A DNA stretch of 54,679 bases from Sedimenticola sp. (GCA_026989135.1 JALSJZ010000114.1:1-54679), one strand, 5' to 3'. Positions 28,795 through 38,765 are shown, counted from the first letter of the stretch. Made by a program: numbers and translations. Notes: a model not told the origin generated them from the sequence alone.

Positions 28795-30879
28795 CTACTT
28801 CTTTTCGTTACGTTCTTGAACCTCTTTAATTACCTCTTCAGCCACATTCTTCGGGCATGGCAGATAGTGTGAGAACTCCATGGAGAACTGCCCACGGCCT
28901 GAGGTCATGGTGCGCAGGTCACCGATGTAACCAAACATCTCACTCAGTGGCACATCGGCCTTGATACGCACTGAGGTTACGCCGGCCTCCTGAGATTTAA
29001 TCATGCCACGGCGGCGGTTGAGGTCGCCAATCACATCACCGACGTGATCCTCAGGGGTAAACACATCCACCTTCATGATGGGTTCAATCAGCTGCGGGCC
29101 AGCCTTTGGAATGGTCTGACGATAGGCACCTTTGGCGGCGATCTCAAAGGCGATCGCAGAGGAGTCAACGGCATGGTAGGAACCATCTGTCAGGGTGACT
29201 TTTAAGTCAAGACAGGGGAAGCCTGCCAGTACGCCCTGCTCCAGGCTCTTTCTGAAGCCCTTCTCTACAGCCGGCCAGAACTCTCTGGGCACGTTGCCGC
29301 CGGTAACGACAGATTCAAATACATAACCGCTGCCGGTCTCGCCTGGCTCGATGATGTAGTCGATTTTACCAAACTGACCGGAGCCACCAGACTGTTTCTT
29401 GTGGGTGTAGCTGTCTTCTACCCGCTTGGTGATGGTTTCACGGTAGGCCACCTGTGGCTTGCCGACCTCGACTTCAACGCCGTGGGTGCGTTTGAGGATG
29501 TCGATCTTGATATCGAGGTGCAGTTCGCCCATACCCTTAAGGATGGTTTCGCCGCTCTCTTCATCGGTTTCAACGCGGAATGAGGGATCCTCTTGCACCA
29601 TCTTGTTGAGTGCGACGCCCATCTTCTCGGAGCCGCCTTTGTCCTTTGGCGCGATGGCGACAGAGATTACGGGATCAGGGAAGACCATAGGCTCCAGGGT
29701 TGCCGGGTGCTTGGGGTCGCACAGGGTGTGGCCGGTGCGAACATTCTTCATGCCCAGCACGGCAACGATGTCGCCCGCCTGTGCTGAGTTCAGCTCGATA
29801 CGCTCATCAGCATGCATCTCGACGATGCGGCCAATGCGCTCGGTTTTGCCGGTAAAGCTGTTGAGTACGGTGCTGCCCTTGCCCAGTGAGCCGGAATAGA
29901 TACGGATAAAGGTCAGCGCGCCGTAGCGGTCATCCATGATTTTGAAAGCCAGTGCACGCAGTGGCTTGTCCGGATCGACGATTGCAAATTCGCCGGTCTC
30001 ATTGCCTTCGGGGTCAACCTCAGGCTGAGGCTTGACCTCGGTTGGAGAGGGCAGGTAATCAACAACCGCATTCAGTATCAGCTGCACGCCTTTGTTCTTG
30101 AAGGCGGAGCCACAGTAGGTGGGGAAGAAGTCCAATGCGATGGTGCCCTTGCGGATGCAGGCCTTGAGGGTATCTATATCCGGCTCTTCGCCGTCCAGAT
30201 ATTTCTCCATGGCCTCATCATCCTGCTCGAGAGCGGTCTCGACCAGCTGTTCGCGCCAGCTCTCAACATCGTCCACCATGTCGGCGGGCACATTCTGGAT
30301 CTCATACTTCAGTGGGTCACCGGAGTCATCCCACACCCAGGCCTTGCGGGTGAGCAGGTCGACAACACCGACGAAATCATCCTCGGTGCCGATGGGCAGG
30401 GTCATGACCAGCGGATTGGCACCCAGCACATCTTCCACCTGTTTGGTAACGCGGTAGAAATCAGCACCCAGGCGATCCAGCTTGTTGACGAAGATGATGC
30501 GGGCAACCTCGGATTCGTTGGCATAGCGCCAGTTGGTCTCTGACTGAGGTTCCACACCGCCGGAGCCGCAGAATACGCCAACACCGCCATCCAGCACTTT
30601 CAGGGAGCGGTAGACCTCGATGGTGAAGTCAACGTGCCCTGGGGTATCAATGATATTCAGACGGTGGCCATCCCACTCGCAAGATGTTGCAGCAGACTGA
30701 ATGGTGATGCCGCGCTCCTGCTCTTGATCCATGAAGTCAGTGGTGGCGGCGCCATCATGCACCTCACCAATCTTGTGAATCTTACCGGTTAGTTTCAGGA
30801 TTCGCTCGGTGGTGGTGGTTTTACCTGCATCCACATGAGCGAAGATGCCGATATTTCGGTAGTGGGATAGATCTGTCAT
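28795..30879 (-). CDS. Elongation factor G-like GTPase (stand-alone, type II-like)
   Basis: 694 residues with all five EF-G domains. G1 [11 protein letters not shown]2 with the switch [22 protein letters not shown]3 DTPGHVDF, G4 NKLDR; domain IV has the SGGSGQFG loop. It is not in a str operon with rpsL, rpsG and tuf, and reads ATTDFM where canonical EF-G usually has ATMDWM, both typical of second copies (FusA2/EF-G2-type). It may specialise in translocation or ribosome recycling. Whether the genome has another fusA cannot be seen here. The ribosome site is weak. Confidence 0.92.
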   Translation of the reverse strand: MTDLSHYRNIGIFAHVDAGKTTTTERILKLTGKIHKIGEVHDGAATTDFMDQEQERGITIQSAATSCEWDGHRLNIIDTPGHVDFTIEVYRSLKVLDGGVGVFCGSGGVEPQSETNWRYANESEVARIIFVNKLDRLGADFYRVTKQVEDVLGANPLVMTLPIGTEDDFVGVVDLLTRKAWVWDDSGDPLKYEIQNVPADMVDDVESWREQLVETALEQDDEAMEKYLDGEEPDIDTLKACIRKGTIALDFFPTYCGSAFKNKGVQLILNAVVDYLPSPTEVKPQPEVDPEGNETGEFAIVDPDKPLRALAFKIMDDRYGALTFIRIYSGSLGKGSTVLNSFTGKTERIGRIVEMHADERIELNSAQAGDIVAVLGMKNVRTGHTLCDPKHPATLEPMVFPDPVISVAIAPKDKGGSEKMGVALNKMVQEDPSFRVETDEESGETILKGMGELHLDIKIDILKRTHGVEVEVGKPQVAYRETITKRVEDSYTHKKQSGGSGQFGKIDYIIEPGETGSGYVFESVVTGGNVPREFWPAVEKGFRKSLEQGVLAGFPCLDLKVTLTDGSYHAVDSSAIAFEIAAKGAYRQTIPKAGPQLIEPIMKVDVFTPEDHVGDVIGDLNRRRGMIKSQEAGVTSVRIKADVPLSEMFGYIGDLRTMTSGRGQFSMEFSHYLPCPKNVAEEVIKEVQERNEKK

Positions 30880-31097
30880 AGTTGTACTCTAGTGTTAGGC
30901 AAAAAAATCTGGCAGCCATCCTTGAGTGCTCTTGAGAGGGCTGGTTAGCTCCCATTCACACAGATCTCACTCATTTCAACCTGACAGACGCGAAGGCGGA
31001 TGGCCTGCGGCTTGGATGATAAAAATTAGTCAGATGCTTGTGGCTTAGCAAAACCCGGCATTATAGTCAAAAACCCTGGCGGTGGAAATCACTATCG

Positions 31098-31122
31098 GGC
31101 GGAAAATCTATCTTTTTCCGCC
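31098..31122. other. Hairpin spanning the rhlE stop codon
   Basis: GGCGGAAAA (31098-31106) and TTTTCCGCC (31114-31122) form a perfect 9-bp stem with a 7-base loop that contains the TAG stop of the helicase gene. No U-run follows on the minus strand. It may protect the mRNA 3' end or slow read-through into the EF-G gene. Confidence 0.4.
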
Positions 31123-32520
31123 TAAGAGTGATGGCCGCTCGTTTCTTTGGCTGGAAGCCGTGCGTTGTTGATGGGCGGCAGCCTGGGGCTTGCCTTTCCT
31201 TCCTGTGCCCTCTTTTGGGTTGTTGCCAGTGCTGCTGGCTGCTGCCCCTTTGGCTCCTGAGGGTTTCCGGCTGGGCTTGCGCTGCGCATGCGAGGTGTTG
31301 GCGCTGTTCCCGTGCGCGCGCCGTCCCCTGTCATGGCGCAAGTTGCCCCCTTGTCGCTTGCTGCCAATGGGTTCGGCCTGGATGGTTGGGTCAGGTTCAT
31401 AGCCTGGCACGGTAACCTTGGGTATCTCACGTTTGATCAGCCGTTCAATATCCCGCAACAGTTTGAGTTCATCGACGCAGACCAGTGAGATGGCCTCACC
31501 TTCGTTGCCGGCGCGGCCGGTGCGGCCGATGCGGTGGACATAATCCTCAGGCACATTGGGCAGCTCAAAATTGACGACATGGGGCAGCTGGTCAATATCT
31601 AGCCCACGCGCTGCAATATCGGTAGCTACCAATATTCGCACTTCACCCTGTTTGAAATTTGCCAGGGCTCGTGTGCGTGCGCCCTGGCTTTTGTTGCCAT
31701 GAATGGCGGCTGCACTCAGGCCGTCGCGCTCCAGCTGCTGAGCCAGTTTGTTGGCGCCATGCTTGGTGCGGGTAAATACCAGAACCTGCCTCCAATCCTG
31801 GGAGCCAATCAGAAATGAGAGCAGTTCACGTTTGCGCTTTCGATCTACGGGATGAACCGTCTGGTCAATACTGTCAGCCGCCATGTTGCGTCGTGCCACC
31901 TCAATATGTACCGGCTTGTTCAGCAGGCTGTCGGCCAGCTTTTTGATATCGCCGGAGAATGTGGCAGAGAAGAGCAGGTTTTGGCGATTCTTTGGCAGCA
32001 GTGCCAATATCTTGCGAATATCGCGGATGAAGCCCATATCCAGCATGCGATCCGCTTCATCCAGTACCAGGATCTCAATCTTGGAGAGATCCACGGTCTT
32101 TTGGGAGAGGTGATCCAGCAGCCGCCCTGGTGTTGCCACCAGAATATCAACACCGTGGCGTAGCTTCTCGATTTGGGGGTTGATCTTCACGCCGCCAAAA
32201 ATTACGGCGGAGCGCAGAGGCAGATGCTGACCGTAGTCGCTGACGCTTGCGCCCACTTGTGCTGCAAGCTCGCGGGTTGGGGTCAGTACAAGGGCGCGCA
32301 CCGGGCGGCGGCCGTTTATCTGCCGCTCGCCCAGGCGTTGCAGCAGCGGCAGGGTGAATCCGGCGGTTTTTCCTGTGCCGGTCTGGGCTCCTGCCATTAC
32401 ATCCTTCCCTTCAAGGATGGTAGGGATGGCCTGGCGTTGAACCGGTGTTGGTTCGGTATAGCCCTGCTCGGCCACGGCGCGGCATAGTTCGGCTGACAGG
32501 CCGAGTGAATCAAATGACAT
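31108..32520 (-). CDS. rhlE: DEAD-box RNA helicase, RhlE type
   Basis: 470 residues. Q motif ([14 protein letters not shown]), AQTGTGKT (I), PTRELA (Ia), [12 protein letters not shown] (II), SATFS (III), and [10 protein letters not shown] (VI) in order. The C-terminal ~95 residues are basic, low-complexity (Arg, Gly, Ser, Gln) and probably bind RNA. The group acts in ribosome assembly and RNA turnover, often in the cold. The ATG at 32520 begins MSFDSLGLS, the usual RhlE start, with AGGAG upstream; an in-frame ATG at 32637 would add 39 unrelated residues. It lies 228 bases upstream of the EF-G gene on the same strand. Confidence 0.94.
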   Translation of the reverse strand: MSFDSLGLSAELCRAVAEQGYTEPTPVQRQAIPTILEGKDVMAGAQTGTGKTAGFTLPLLQRLGERQINGRRPVRALVLTPTRELAAQVGASVSDYGQHLPLRSAVIFGGVKINPQIEKLRHGVDILVATPGRLLDHLSQKTVDLSKIEILVLDEADRMLDMGFIRDIRKILALLPKNRQNLLFSATFSGDIKKLADSLLNKPVHIEVARRNMAADSIDQTVHPVDRKRKRELLSFLIGSQDWRQVLVFTRTKHGANKLAQQLERDGLSAAAIHGNKSQGARTRALANFKQGEVRILVATDIAARGLDIDQLPHVVNFELPNVPEDYVHRIGRTGRAGNEGEAISLVCVDELKLLRDIERLIKREIPKVTVPGYEPDPTIQAEPIGSKRQGGNLRHDRGRRAHGNSANTSHAQRKPSRKPSGAKGAAASSTGNNPKEGTGRKGKPQAAAHQQRTASSQRNERPSLLGGKR

Positions 32521-32802
32521 ACGGATAGAGCTCCTGGATATTAAAGACCCAAAGCAACCCGTTTGGGTTGGTCTCTGTAACTGATTTAAAGTGGAGAGAT
32601 GGTTACGATGGGAGGCGGCGCTATAGATTTGCACCACCTGAATTATTTAAAGCCGTTAACTATAGCATAACCTGAGCAGGGTTTCAGAAAAGCGATTCAC
32701 GTTGCTATTCAGCCCGCAATTACTTACTATTTTTTGCTATTCAATTTAGAGATGGCCGCTGATGGCACTGCTTGCCAGCTGCTAAAAGCAGGGCAAAAAA
32801 AA
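32521..32802. other. Non-coding region between rhlE and the hairpin/mini-ORF
   Basis: Holds the rhlE promoter and leader on the minus strand. TTGCTATTCA occurs at about 32702 and TTGCTATTCAAT at about 32735, a short direct repeat that could hold tandem regulator or promoter elements. I see no gene. Confidence 0.4.
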
Positions 32803-32825
32803 GGGACTCCGGGGGATGGAGTCCC
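32795..32825 (-). terminator. Hairpin with U-run, minus strand
   Basis: GGGACTCC (32803-32810) pairs with GGAGTCCC (32818-32825) across a 7-base loop. On the minus strand the stem is followed by eight T (32802-32795), a terminator shape. No minus-strand gene ends here, so it may end a short antisense or regulatory RNA that starts in the cbbR leader, or protect rhlE from read-through. On the plus strand it would be a leader hairpin upstream of the mini-ORF. Confidence 0.5.
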
Positions 32826-32859
32826 AAAAAAGCTGAAGTAAATTAAGGAGGATTACTTC

Positions 32860-32937
32860 ATGCGGGGGAAACAGCAAATAGTGAATCTGTTCAATCCATT
32901 ATTTGCGTTCACGGGAAGCAATATAACGAAACGCTGA
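32860..32937 (+). CDS. Possible 25-codon leader peptide upstream of the LysR gene
   Basis: A short frame, MRGKQQIVNLFNPLFAFTGS then NITKR, preceded by a perfect AAGGAGG (32845-32851) at 8-base spacing, by far the best ribosome site in the neighbourhood. The LysR gene that starts 55 bases later has none. This contrast suggests a translated leader or an ancestral gene start. No known peptide family is recognised; the frame is short enough to be chance. Confidence 0.35.
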   Translation: MRGKQQIVNLFNPLFAFTGSNITKR

Positions 32938-32981
32938 TATAAATAAAACTAAAATATATCAATAATTACCATATACAATAA

Positions 32982-32991
32982 TTAATATTAA
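32982..32991. promoter_or_regulatory. Palindrome directly before the LysR start
   Basis: TTAATATTAA is a perfect 10-bp palindrome ending one base before the ATG at 32993, in a very AT-rich 60-base stretch. LysR-type regulators commonly control their own promoters, so it could be part of an operator; the sequence is simple and may be chance. Confidence 0.25.
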
Positions 32992-32992
32992 A

Positions 32993-33901
32993 ATGAAGTT
33001 CACACTCCGACAACTGAAGGTGTTTACCTCTGTAGCCAAACACTCAAGCTATACGCGTGCTGCGGAAGAGCTGTTTCTCAGTCAGCCTGCGGTTTCCATC
33101 CAGGTTAAACAGCTGGAGGGGCATATCGGCATGCCGCTGTTTGAGCAGATTGGCAAGAAGATCCATCTTACCCAGGCAGGCAGAGAGGTGCAGCACTACA
33201 GCCATGCCACCTTTCAGCAGCTCAAAGAGATGGAGGATGTACTGGAGGCCATGCAGGGGCTTAGCGGTGGGCGCCTGGATATTGCTGTGGCCAGTACCAT
33301 CAACTATTTTGCGCCCAAGTTGCTGGCGGCCTTCAGTCATCACCACCCCGATATTGACCTCACGCTGGAGGTGACCAATAGAGAGATGTTGAAAAAAAGA
33401 TTGCTGGGCAACGAAAGGGATATCATTCTTATGGGCCAGCCGCCGGCCAAGATGGATCTGGAAGCCACACCCTTTATGGAAAACCCTCTTGTTGTTATTG
33501 CCCCGCCAGACCATCCGCTGGCTAAAGAGCGGCAGATCCCTCTACAGCGGCTGGCTAAAGAGACCTTCCTCATCCGTGAGCCTGGTTCCGGTACGCGCCT
33601 GGCCATGGAACGTTTCTTTCAAGACAGGAAGATACGTTACAAGACGGGCATGGCAATGAGTCAGAATACGGCCATCAAGCAGGCAGTCCGTGCAGGCATG
33701 GGGCTGGCAGTGGTCTCCAGACACACCATCGAGCTTGAGGTTGAGACGGGGCGGTTGCAGGTGCTGGATGTGGAGGAGTTCCCTATCATGCGCACCTGGC
33801 ATATCGTCTATCCTCGTGGCAAACGGCTCTCTCCTGCCGCCCAGGCTTTCCATGATTTCGTGCTAAGCGATAATTTATCTGCGCTGTCCGGATTGAGTTA
33901 G
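32993..33901 (+). CDS. LysR-family regulator, CbbR-like
   Basis: 302 residues. N-terminal helix-turn-helix (FTSVAKHSSYTRAAEELFLS, then QPAVSIQVKQLE) and a periplasmic-binding-like effector domain. The start MKFTLRQLKVF, with LSQPAVSIQVKQLE and GLSGGRLDIAVASTINYF, is what I know from CbbR-type regulators of Calvin-cycle genes in autotrophic proteobacteria. CbbR senses metabolites such as RuBP, NADPH or ATP. No cbb gene lies in this window; the target could be elsewhere or could be neighbouring ion/carbon transport genes. No Shine-Dalgarno precedes the ATG, so expression may rely on upstream translation or be weak. Confidence 0.9.
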   Translation: MKFTLRQLKVFTSVAKHSSYTRAAEELFLSQPAVSIQVKQLEGHIGMPLFEQIGKKIHLTQAGREVQHYSHATFQQLKEMEDVLEAMQGLSGGRLDIAVASTINYFAPKLLAAFSHHHPDIDLTLEVTNREMLKKRLLGNERDIILMGQPPAKMDLEATPFMENPLVVIAPPDHPLAKERQIPLQRLAKETFLIREPGSGTRLAMERFFQDRKIRYKTGMAMSQNTAIKQAVRAGMGLAVVSRHTIELEVETGRLQVLDVEEFPIMRTWHIVYPRGKRLSPAAQAFHDFVLSDNLSALSGLS

Positions 33902-34001
33902 CCAGAAAAAGAACACCTCTCCTCATGTTTAGATGGCGCAAAAGTGGTTTAAATGGGGTAGACTGCGGCGTTTCGCTTGGCCAAATGTGATTTGATTTCC
34001 G

Positions 34002-35915
34002 ATGTCCCGTTGCAACGAAACCGATACAGCCACACCTTTGACAGACTACCCGCTGCTCGCGCAGGTCAATACACCAGCTGATGTGCAGCAGCTTGACGAA
34101 GCCATGCTGGCTCAGCTTGCTGATGAGCTGCGCCGTTTTCTGGTGGAGACAATATCCCAAACTGGCGGACATTTAGCGGCCGGGCTGGGGGTGGTGGATC
34201 TCACAATTGCCATGCACCACGTCTTTAACACCCCGGAAGACCGCTTTGTATGGGATGTCGGACACCAGGCCTATCCACACAAGATATTGACTGGGCGGCG
34301 GGACAGGATGCATACGCTGCGCCAAAAGAACGGGATATCCGGTTTTCCCCGTCGTTGCGAAAGTCTGCATGATGCCTTTGGGGCTGGTCACTCAAGCACA
34401 TCTATCAGCGCCGGGCTGGGTATGGCCGCTGCCGCGAAGCAGAAAGGTGACGAGCGGCAGATCATCGCTGTGATTGGTGATGGAGCTATGGGTGGCGGCA
34501 TGGCCTTTGAGGCGATGAATCACGCGGGCGCGCTGGATCTTGATCTGCTGGTCATCCTCAATGACAACGAGATGTCCATCTCCAAGCCTGTGGGTGCAGT
34601 CAGCAACCACCTGGCGCGGCTGCTATCAGGGAAATTTTACACCCGGGTACGCGAAGGCGGCATAAATGCCCTCAAACACATGCCCGGCATCACCGAGCTC
34701 ATGGAGCGTGCAGAGGAGCACATGAAGGGGATGGTGATGCCCTCCACCCTGTTTGAAGAGCTGGGGTTTAACTACATCGGCCCTATCGACGGCCATGATC
34801 TGCCTACACTGGTCACCACGCTGCGCAACATGAAGGCGATGAGCGGCCCACGTCTGCTGCACGTTGTTACAAAAAAAGGCCAGGGCTACGAACCCGCAGA
34901 AGAGGATCCCTGCGTCTACCACGGTGTCACCCCATTCAACCCCTCTACCGGAGAGATGGCGAAGAAAAAGGGCGGTCAGACCTATACCCAGGTCTTTGGC
35001 AGCTGGCTGTGTGAGACCGCTGAAAAAGATGACCGGCTGGTGGCAGTCACCCCGGCCATGTGCGAGGGCTCTGGCATGGTCAGCTTCTCACGGCGGTTCC
35101 CGGAGCGTTTTTTTGATGTTGGCATTGCCGAGCAGCATGCCATGACCTTTGCGGCCGGCATGGCCTGTGAAGGGCTGAAACCTGTGGTAGCCATCTACTC
35201 CACCTTTCTACAGCGTGGTTATGATCAGTTGGCGCACGATATTTCACTGCAAAATCTGGATGTAACGCTGGCGGTCGACCGTGCTGGCCTGGTAGGCCCG
35301 GATGGCGCTACACATGCTGGCAGCTTCGATCTAAGCTATGTCCGCACTCTGCCCAATATGGTTATTCTGGCACCGTCTGATGAAAATGAGTGCCACCAGA
35401 TGCTGCAGACAGCCTACGAATATGAAGGCCCGGCTATGGTTCGCTATCCCCGTGGCAGCGGCTCTGGTGTGACGATTAAAGAGCCATGTGTAACCCTCCC
35501 TCTGGGCAGAGGGGAGCTGCGTCGACAGGGTCAGCGGGTTGCGATACTTGCATTTGGCAGCATGCTGACCCCTGCGCTGAAGGTTGGTGAAGAGCTGGAT
35601 CTTACGGTTGCCAATATGCGCTTTGTAAAACCACTGGATGAGGCGCTCATCCTGCAGCTGGCAGAGCAGCATGAGCTGCTGGTTACGGTGGAAGAGAATA
35701 TGATTCAAGGTGGTGCAGGCTCCGCAGTCAATGAGCTGTTGGCTCAGAATCACAAGGTGATCCACATCATTAACCTGGGGCTGCCGGACTACTATATTGA
35801 ACATGCACAGCCCGCAGAACAGCTACAACGATGCGGCCTGGATGCCGATGGCATCCGCAGATCCATATTGGAAGTAGTTGGTGAGGAGGCGGAACAGGGC
35901 GTCCGGTCTGCTTAA
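34002..35915 (+). CDS. dxs: 1-deoxy-D-xylulose-5-phosphate synthase
   Basis: 637 residues. First step of the MEP isoprenoid pathway, joining pyruvate and glyceraldehyde-3-phosphate. ThDP site: [14 protein letters not shown] (from about 158) with LNDNEMSIS (about 186-194). Other motifs: [43 protein letters not shown] (catalytic Glu), and [13 protein letters not shown]. Full length with an N-terminal extension of about 15 residues before the conserved part; the ATG at 34002 has a weak ribosome site. It feeds quinone and undecaprenyl synthesis. Downstream comes MITE copy 2. Confidence 0.96.
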   Translation: MSRCNETDTATPLTDYPLLAQVNTPADVQQLDEAMLAQLADELRRFLVETISQTGGHLAAGLGVVDLTIAMHHVFNTPEDRFVWDVGHQAYPHKILTGRRDRMHTLRQKNGISGFPRRCESLHDAFGAGHSSTSISAGLGMAAAAKQKGDERQIIAVIGDGAMGGGMAFEAMNHAGALDLDLLVILNDNEMSISKPVGAVSNHLARLLSGKFYTRVREGGINALKHMPGITELMERAEEHMKGMVMPSTLFEELGFNYIGPIDGHDLPTLVTTLRNMKAMSGPRLLHVVTKKGQGYEPAEEDPCVYHGVTPFNPSTGEMAKKKGGQTYTQVFGSWLCETAEKDDRLVAVTPAMCEGSGMVSFSRRFPERFFDVGIAEQHAMTFAAGMACEGLKPVVAIYSTFLQRGYDQLAHDISLQNLDVTLAVDRAGLVGPDGATHAGSFDLSYVRTLPNMVILAPSDENECHQMLQTAYEYEGPAMVRYPRGSGSGVTIKEPCVTLPLGRGELRRQGQRVAILAFGSMLTPALKVGEELDLTVANMRFVKPLDEALILQLAEQHELLVTVEENMIQGGAGSAVNELLAQNHKVIHIINLGLPDYYIEHAQPAEQLQRCGLDADGIRRSILEVVGEEAEQGVRSA

Positions 35916-36305
35916 GAACGCCCGTGAAATAACCACCTGCTCTGCTCCTTCTACCTTTGCTTCATTGGCTTCTTTATTTGGAGTCTCCACAGGGGTGCTT
36001 GCAAAACTTCTGAGACAGCCCCTGGCGGCGTTAAAAACTGGCTCAAAATGCTCATTTACTATGTGTAAACTCCGCTTTTTCGCCAATTCTTGCCTCGCTT
36101 AAAGCGCCTTCTTTTGGTGCCAGAAGCAGTTTCAGGAGTTTTGCAAGCACCTCCACAAGCTCCCCGGCTTCTACTGGCACTGAGTCAACTGATCTGATAA
36201 CTTATGCCGCCAGCTATGACGCGTTGCCATAAATATTGGTTATGGCCGAGAAGTTTATCCGCCTGCATGGTATAAACCGGCTGGCCTTTTTCTCTGCTGA
36301 ACTGG
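35916..36305. other. Intergenic region between dxs and the antiporter operon
   Basis: 390 bases. About 75 bases of plain sequence, then MITE copy 2 (35992-36152), then about 150 bases that should contain the promoter of the antiporter operon. No convincing -35/-10 pair, terminator or gene was found; short frames here have no ribosome site. Confidence 0.5.
35992..36152. repeat. MITE-like element, copy 2
   Basis: 161 bp, same length and orientation as the copy at 28579-28739. Ends GGTGCTTGCAAAAC and GTTTTGCAAGCACC are perfect inverted repeats over 14 bp and match at 21 of 24 over the longer stretch. It is flanked by a perfect 5-bp direct repeat, CCACA (35987-35991 and 36153-36157), which supports transposition into this spot. 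It has no transposase and needs a related full element to move. Confidence 0.87.
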
Positions 36306-36800
36306 ATGCACGGTATTCTCAAGATGAAATCTTACAGCTTTGCCGCACTACTGTTTCTGTTCTGGGTCTTTTTGTCAGGGCATCTCACGCCCCTGTTGCT
36401 TGGGTTTGGGGTGGTATCTGTCGCACTGGCAGTTTTCCTGTCGAAGCGGATGAATGTTATTGATCATGAAAGCTACCCCCTGCACCTCTCATCACAGCTC
36501 CCGGCTTTTTTTGTTTATATCTTTAAAGAGATCATAAAGGCGAATATTGATGTTGTTAAACGGATCCTTCAGTGGCAGGGCAGCACTATCAGCCCACAGC
36601 TGGTAGATATCCCCGTACAGCAGACATCCGACCTGGGGCGCGTGATCTATGCCAATGCCATTACCCTGACGCCAGGTACGGTAAGTATTGAGCTGTCCCA
36701 AGAGACCATAACGATTCACGCGTTAACCGAGGAGGCAGCTCAAGAACTTGCTGCGGGAAACATGGCCAAAGAAGTTTCTAACCGGGTTCTTGTCGAATAA
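36306..36800 (+). CDS. mnhE: Mrp-type Na+/H+ antiporter subunit E
   Basis: 164 residues. Two N-terminal TM helices (FAALLFLFWVFLSGHL and LLGFGVVSVALAVFL), one more near FFVYIFKEIIKANIDVV, then a soluble tail with the family motif YANAITLTPGTVSIEL. Subunit of the Mrp/Mnh multisubunit antiporter in the cytoplasmic membrane. An ATG at 36324 (MKSYSF) is an equally good start. First gene of a ten-gene operon; each following junction overlaps or nearly so, which shows one transcript and coupled translation. Confidence 0.93.
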   Translation: MHGILKMKSYSFAALLFLFWVFLSGHLTPLLLGFGVVSVALAVFLSKRMNVIDHESYPLHLSSQLPAFFVYIFKEIIKANIDVVKRILQWQGSTISPQLVDIPVQQTSDLGRVIYANAITLTPGTVSIELSQETITIHALTEEAAQELAAGNMAKEVSNRVLVE

Positions 36801-37084
36801 TGTTTATTGCAGTCTCAGTGGCGATTCTCATCACCATGGGGTTGGCGCTTGCGCGAGCTCTTACGGGGCCTACAACCTATGACCGGATTGCTGCGGTTAA
36901 TATGTTTGGCACCAAAACCGTGCTGCTGATTGCGGTTTTGGCATTCTTGTCAGGCAGCACGGATCTGCTGGATATTGCGCTGGTCTACGCGCTGATCAAT
37001 TTTATAGGCGTTGTAGCGGCGCTGAAGCTGGTTACCCAGAAAAATTTTCACTCCTCGGAAGAGAATAGGAGAGAAGTAGAATGA
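36800..37084 (+). CDS. mnhF: Mrp-type Na+/H+ antiporter subunit F
   Basis: 94 residues, three TM helices. Family motifs ALTGPTTYDRIAAVNMFGTK and DIALVYALINFIG. The start overlaps the mnhE stop by 1 base (TAATG) and the stop overlaps mnhG. A small integral part of the Mrp complex, needed for its assembly in studied systems. Confidence 0.94.
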   Translation: MFIAVSVAILITMGLALARALTGPTTYDRIAAVNMFGTKTVLLIAVLAFLSGSTDLLDIALVYALINFIGVVAALKLVTQKNFHSSEENRREVE

Positions 37085-37401
37085 TGATCGACATTCTTAG
37101 CTGGGTTTGCCTCTTTGCAGGTGGCCTGCTGGGCATTATTGGTGGCATTGGTATTCACCGCTTTCCTGACTTTTATAGCCGTCTGCATGCCGCAGGGATA
37201 ACCGATACCCTCTGCGCCATGTTGATTTTATTTGGCCTTGGGTTGCAAGCGGGTTTTACCCTCGCAGCCTTCAAACTGGCGTTGATCTTTGTGTTTCTCT
37301 TTTTTACCAGCCCAACCGCCTCACACGCATTGGCAAATGCGGCGCTGCACAGCGGCCTGAAGCCAAAGCTGGATATGGATGGTCGCGGGGTCAGATCGTG
37401 A
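37081..37401 (+). CDS. mnhG: Mrp-type Na+/H+ antiporter subunit G
   Basis: 106 residues, three TM helices. Characteristic GGLLGIIGGIGIHRFPDFYS with RLHAAGITDTL and FFTSPTASHALANAA. Overlaps mnhF by 4 bases (ATGA, 37081-37084) and the next gene by 4 (GTGA, 37398-37401). Confidence 0.95.
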   Translation: MMIDILSWVCLFAGGLLGIIGGIGIHRFPDFYSRLHAAGITDTLCAMLILFGLGLQAGFTLAAFKLALIFVFLFFTSPTASHALANAALHSGLKPKLDMDGRGVRS

Positions 37402-38000
37402 TTGATATTCTTATCAATGTCACCTTGCTGGCCTTTCTGGCGATCACCTCAGTGGCCATTTTGCGCATGACAAACCTGTTTGCCATCGTCATGCTGTATG
37501 GAATCTTCAGCCTTCTGTCTGCGGGGCTGTTTGTTGTAATGGATGCACCAGATGTGGCATTTACTGAGGCCGCAGTGGGCGCGGGAATCTCTACGGTGTT
37601 GATGCTGGCTACACTGGCTTTGACAAGAAGCCGGAAGAGAGGCCATGAGGGCGATTATGAGGAGAAGCCCTCGCGCGCCCACCGTCCATGGCTGCCGCTG
37701 GCGGTAGTGGGCATAACCGGCACCGCGCTGGTTTATGGCACCTGGGATATCCCAGGTTTTGGCGACCCTAATGCGCCTGCGCAGACGCATGTTGCGCGCT
37801 ATTACATTGAAAATACCATGTCAGACACTGGAGTCCCAAATATGGTGACCGCTGTGCTGGCGAGTTATCGCGGGTTCGATACACTGGGAGAGGTCGCGGT
37901 TGTCTTTACCGCAGGGGTCGCTGTTTTGCTGCTGATCGGTGGAAGGCGTCCAAAATCCGGCGCCAAGGTGAAGAGTGAGGGGGGAGAGGATGAAGCCTAA
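37398..38000 (+). CDS. DUF4040-type antiporter subunit (MrpA C-terminal/MbhD-like)
   Basis: 200 residues, GTG start inside the mnhG stop. The first ~85 residues (VAILRMTNLFAIVMLYGIFS, DAPDVAFTEAAVGAGISTVL) are the DUF4040 domain found near the C-terminus of long MrpA. A linker and one TM follow (LPLAVVGITGTALVYGTW), then VLASYRGFDTLGEVAVVFTA, the MbhE/MrpB-N-like part. So the C-terminal domains of MrpA are here a separate protein, placed just before mnhB as they are at the end of fused MrpA. Confidence 0.88.
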   Translation: MIDILINVTLLAFLAITSVAILRMTNLFAIVMLYGIFSLLSAGLFVVMDAPDVAFTEAAVGAGISTVLMLATLALTRSRKRGHEGDYEEKPSRAHRPWLPLAVVGITGTALVYGTWDIPGFGDPNAPAQTHVARYYIENTMSDTGVPNMVTAVLASYRGFDTLGEVAVVFTAGVAVLLLIGGRRPKSGAKVKSEGGEDEA

Positions 38001-38409
38001 CCTTATTCTGCATGTTGTCTCAAAATTTCTTATTCCACTGATTATTGTCTTTGCACTCTATGTTCAGTTTCATGGTGATTTCGGGCCTGGTGGAGGTTTC
38101 CAGGCCGGGGTGATCTTTAGCGCCGCCATCATACTCTACGCCCTGGTGTTTGGGCTCGATGCGGCAGAGAAGATCATCCCCTCTCATGTGCTGCGTATTT
38201 TGGCCAGCTTTGGTCTGCTGCTCTATGCGGGTGTTGGTGTGGTTACACTGCTGTTAGGCGCCAATTATCTGGATTACAGCGTCCTGGGCAGCACCCAGAT
38301 TGCAGGGCAACACCTGGGTATTTTGCTGGTAGAGCTGGGGGTAGGCATTACAGTTGCTGCCGTCATGCTGATTCTCTATTTTGCCTTCGCAGGCAGAGGC
38401 AGAACCTGA
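37990..38409 (+). CDS. mnhB: Mrp-type Na+/H+ antiporter subunit B
   Basis: 139 residues, four TM helices. Motifs ALYVQFHGDFGPGGGFQAG and VELGVGITVAAVMLILYF. The ATG at 37990 is chosen over one at 37975 because a G-rich ribosome site (GGGGAGAGG) lies directly before it. Overlaps the DUF4040 gene by 11 bases and mnhC by 1 (TGATG). Confidence 0.93.
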   Translation: MKPNLILHVVSKFLIPLIIVFALYVQFHGDFGPGGGFQAGVIFSAAIILYALVFGLDAAEKIIPSHVLRILASFGLLLYAGVGVVTLLLGANYLDYSVLGSTQIAGQHLGILLVELGVGITVAAVMLILYFAFAGRGRT

Positions 38410-38765
38410 TGGATTTCTTTATTGACCATTACAACTACTGGGTAGTGATTTTCTTAATGATGGTGGGTCTCTACACCGTGATAAGTCGCGGTAATCTCAT
38501 AAAAAAAATCATTGGCCTGAATATTTTTCAGGTCTCTGTCTTTTTTCTCTACATCAGTGTCGGCACGGTGGAGGGGGGGGCTGCACCGATTCTTACCGAT
38601 GGCATTGAGCTCTACTCAAACCCGCTGCCGCATGTGCTGATTCTCACTGCCATCGTGGTGGGTGTGGCGATGACTGCGCTGGCGCTGGCGCTGGTGGTGC
38701 GTATTAAAGAGTCCTACGGCACCATTGAAGAAGATGAAATTCACGAGCTGGATCATTCGCTGTAA
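38409..38765 (+). CDS. mnhC: Mrp-type Na+/H+ antiporter subunit C (NuoK-like)
   Basis: 118 residues, three TM helices, homologous to NuoK of complex I. Motifs NLIKKIIGLNIFQVSVFFLY and NPLPHVLILTAIVVGVA. The conserved acidic residue pattern of MrpC/NuoK lies in TM2/3. Overlaps both neighbours by 1 base. Confidence 0.95.
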   Translation: MDFFIDHYNYWVVIFLMMVGLYTVISRGNLIKKIIGLNIFQVSVFFLYISVGTVEGGAAPILTDGIELYSNPLPHVLILTAIVVGVAMTALALALVVRIKESYGTIEEDEIHELDHSL

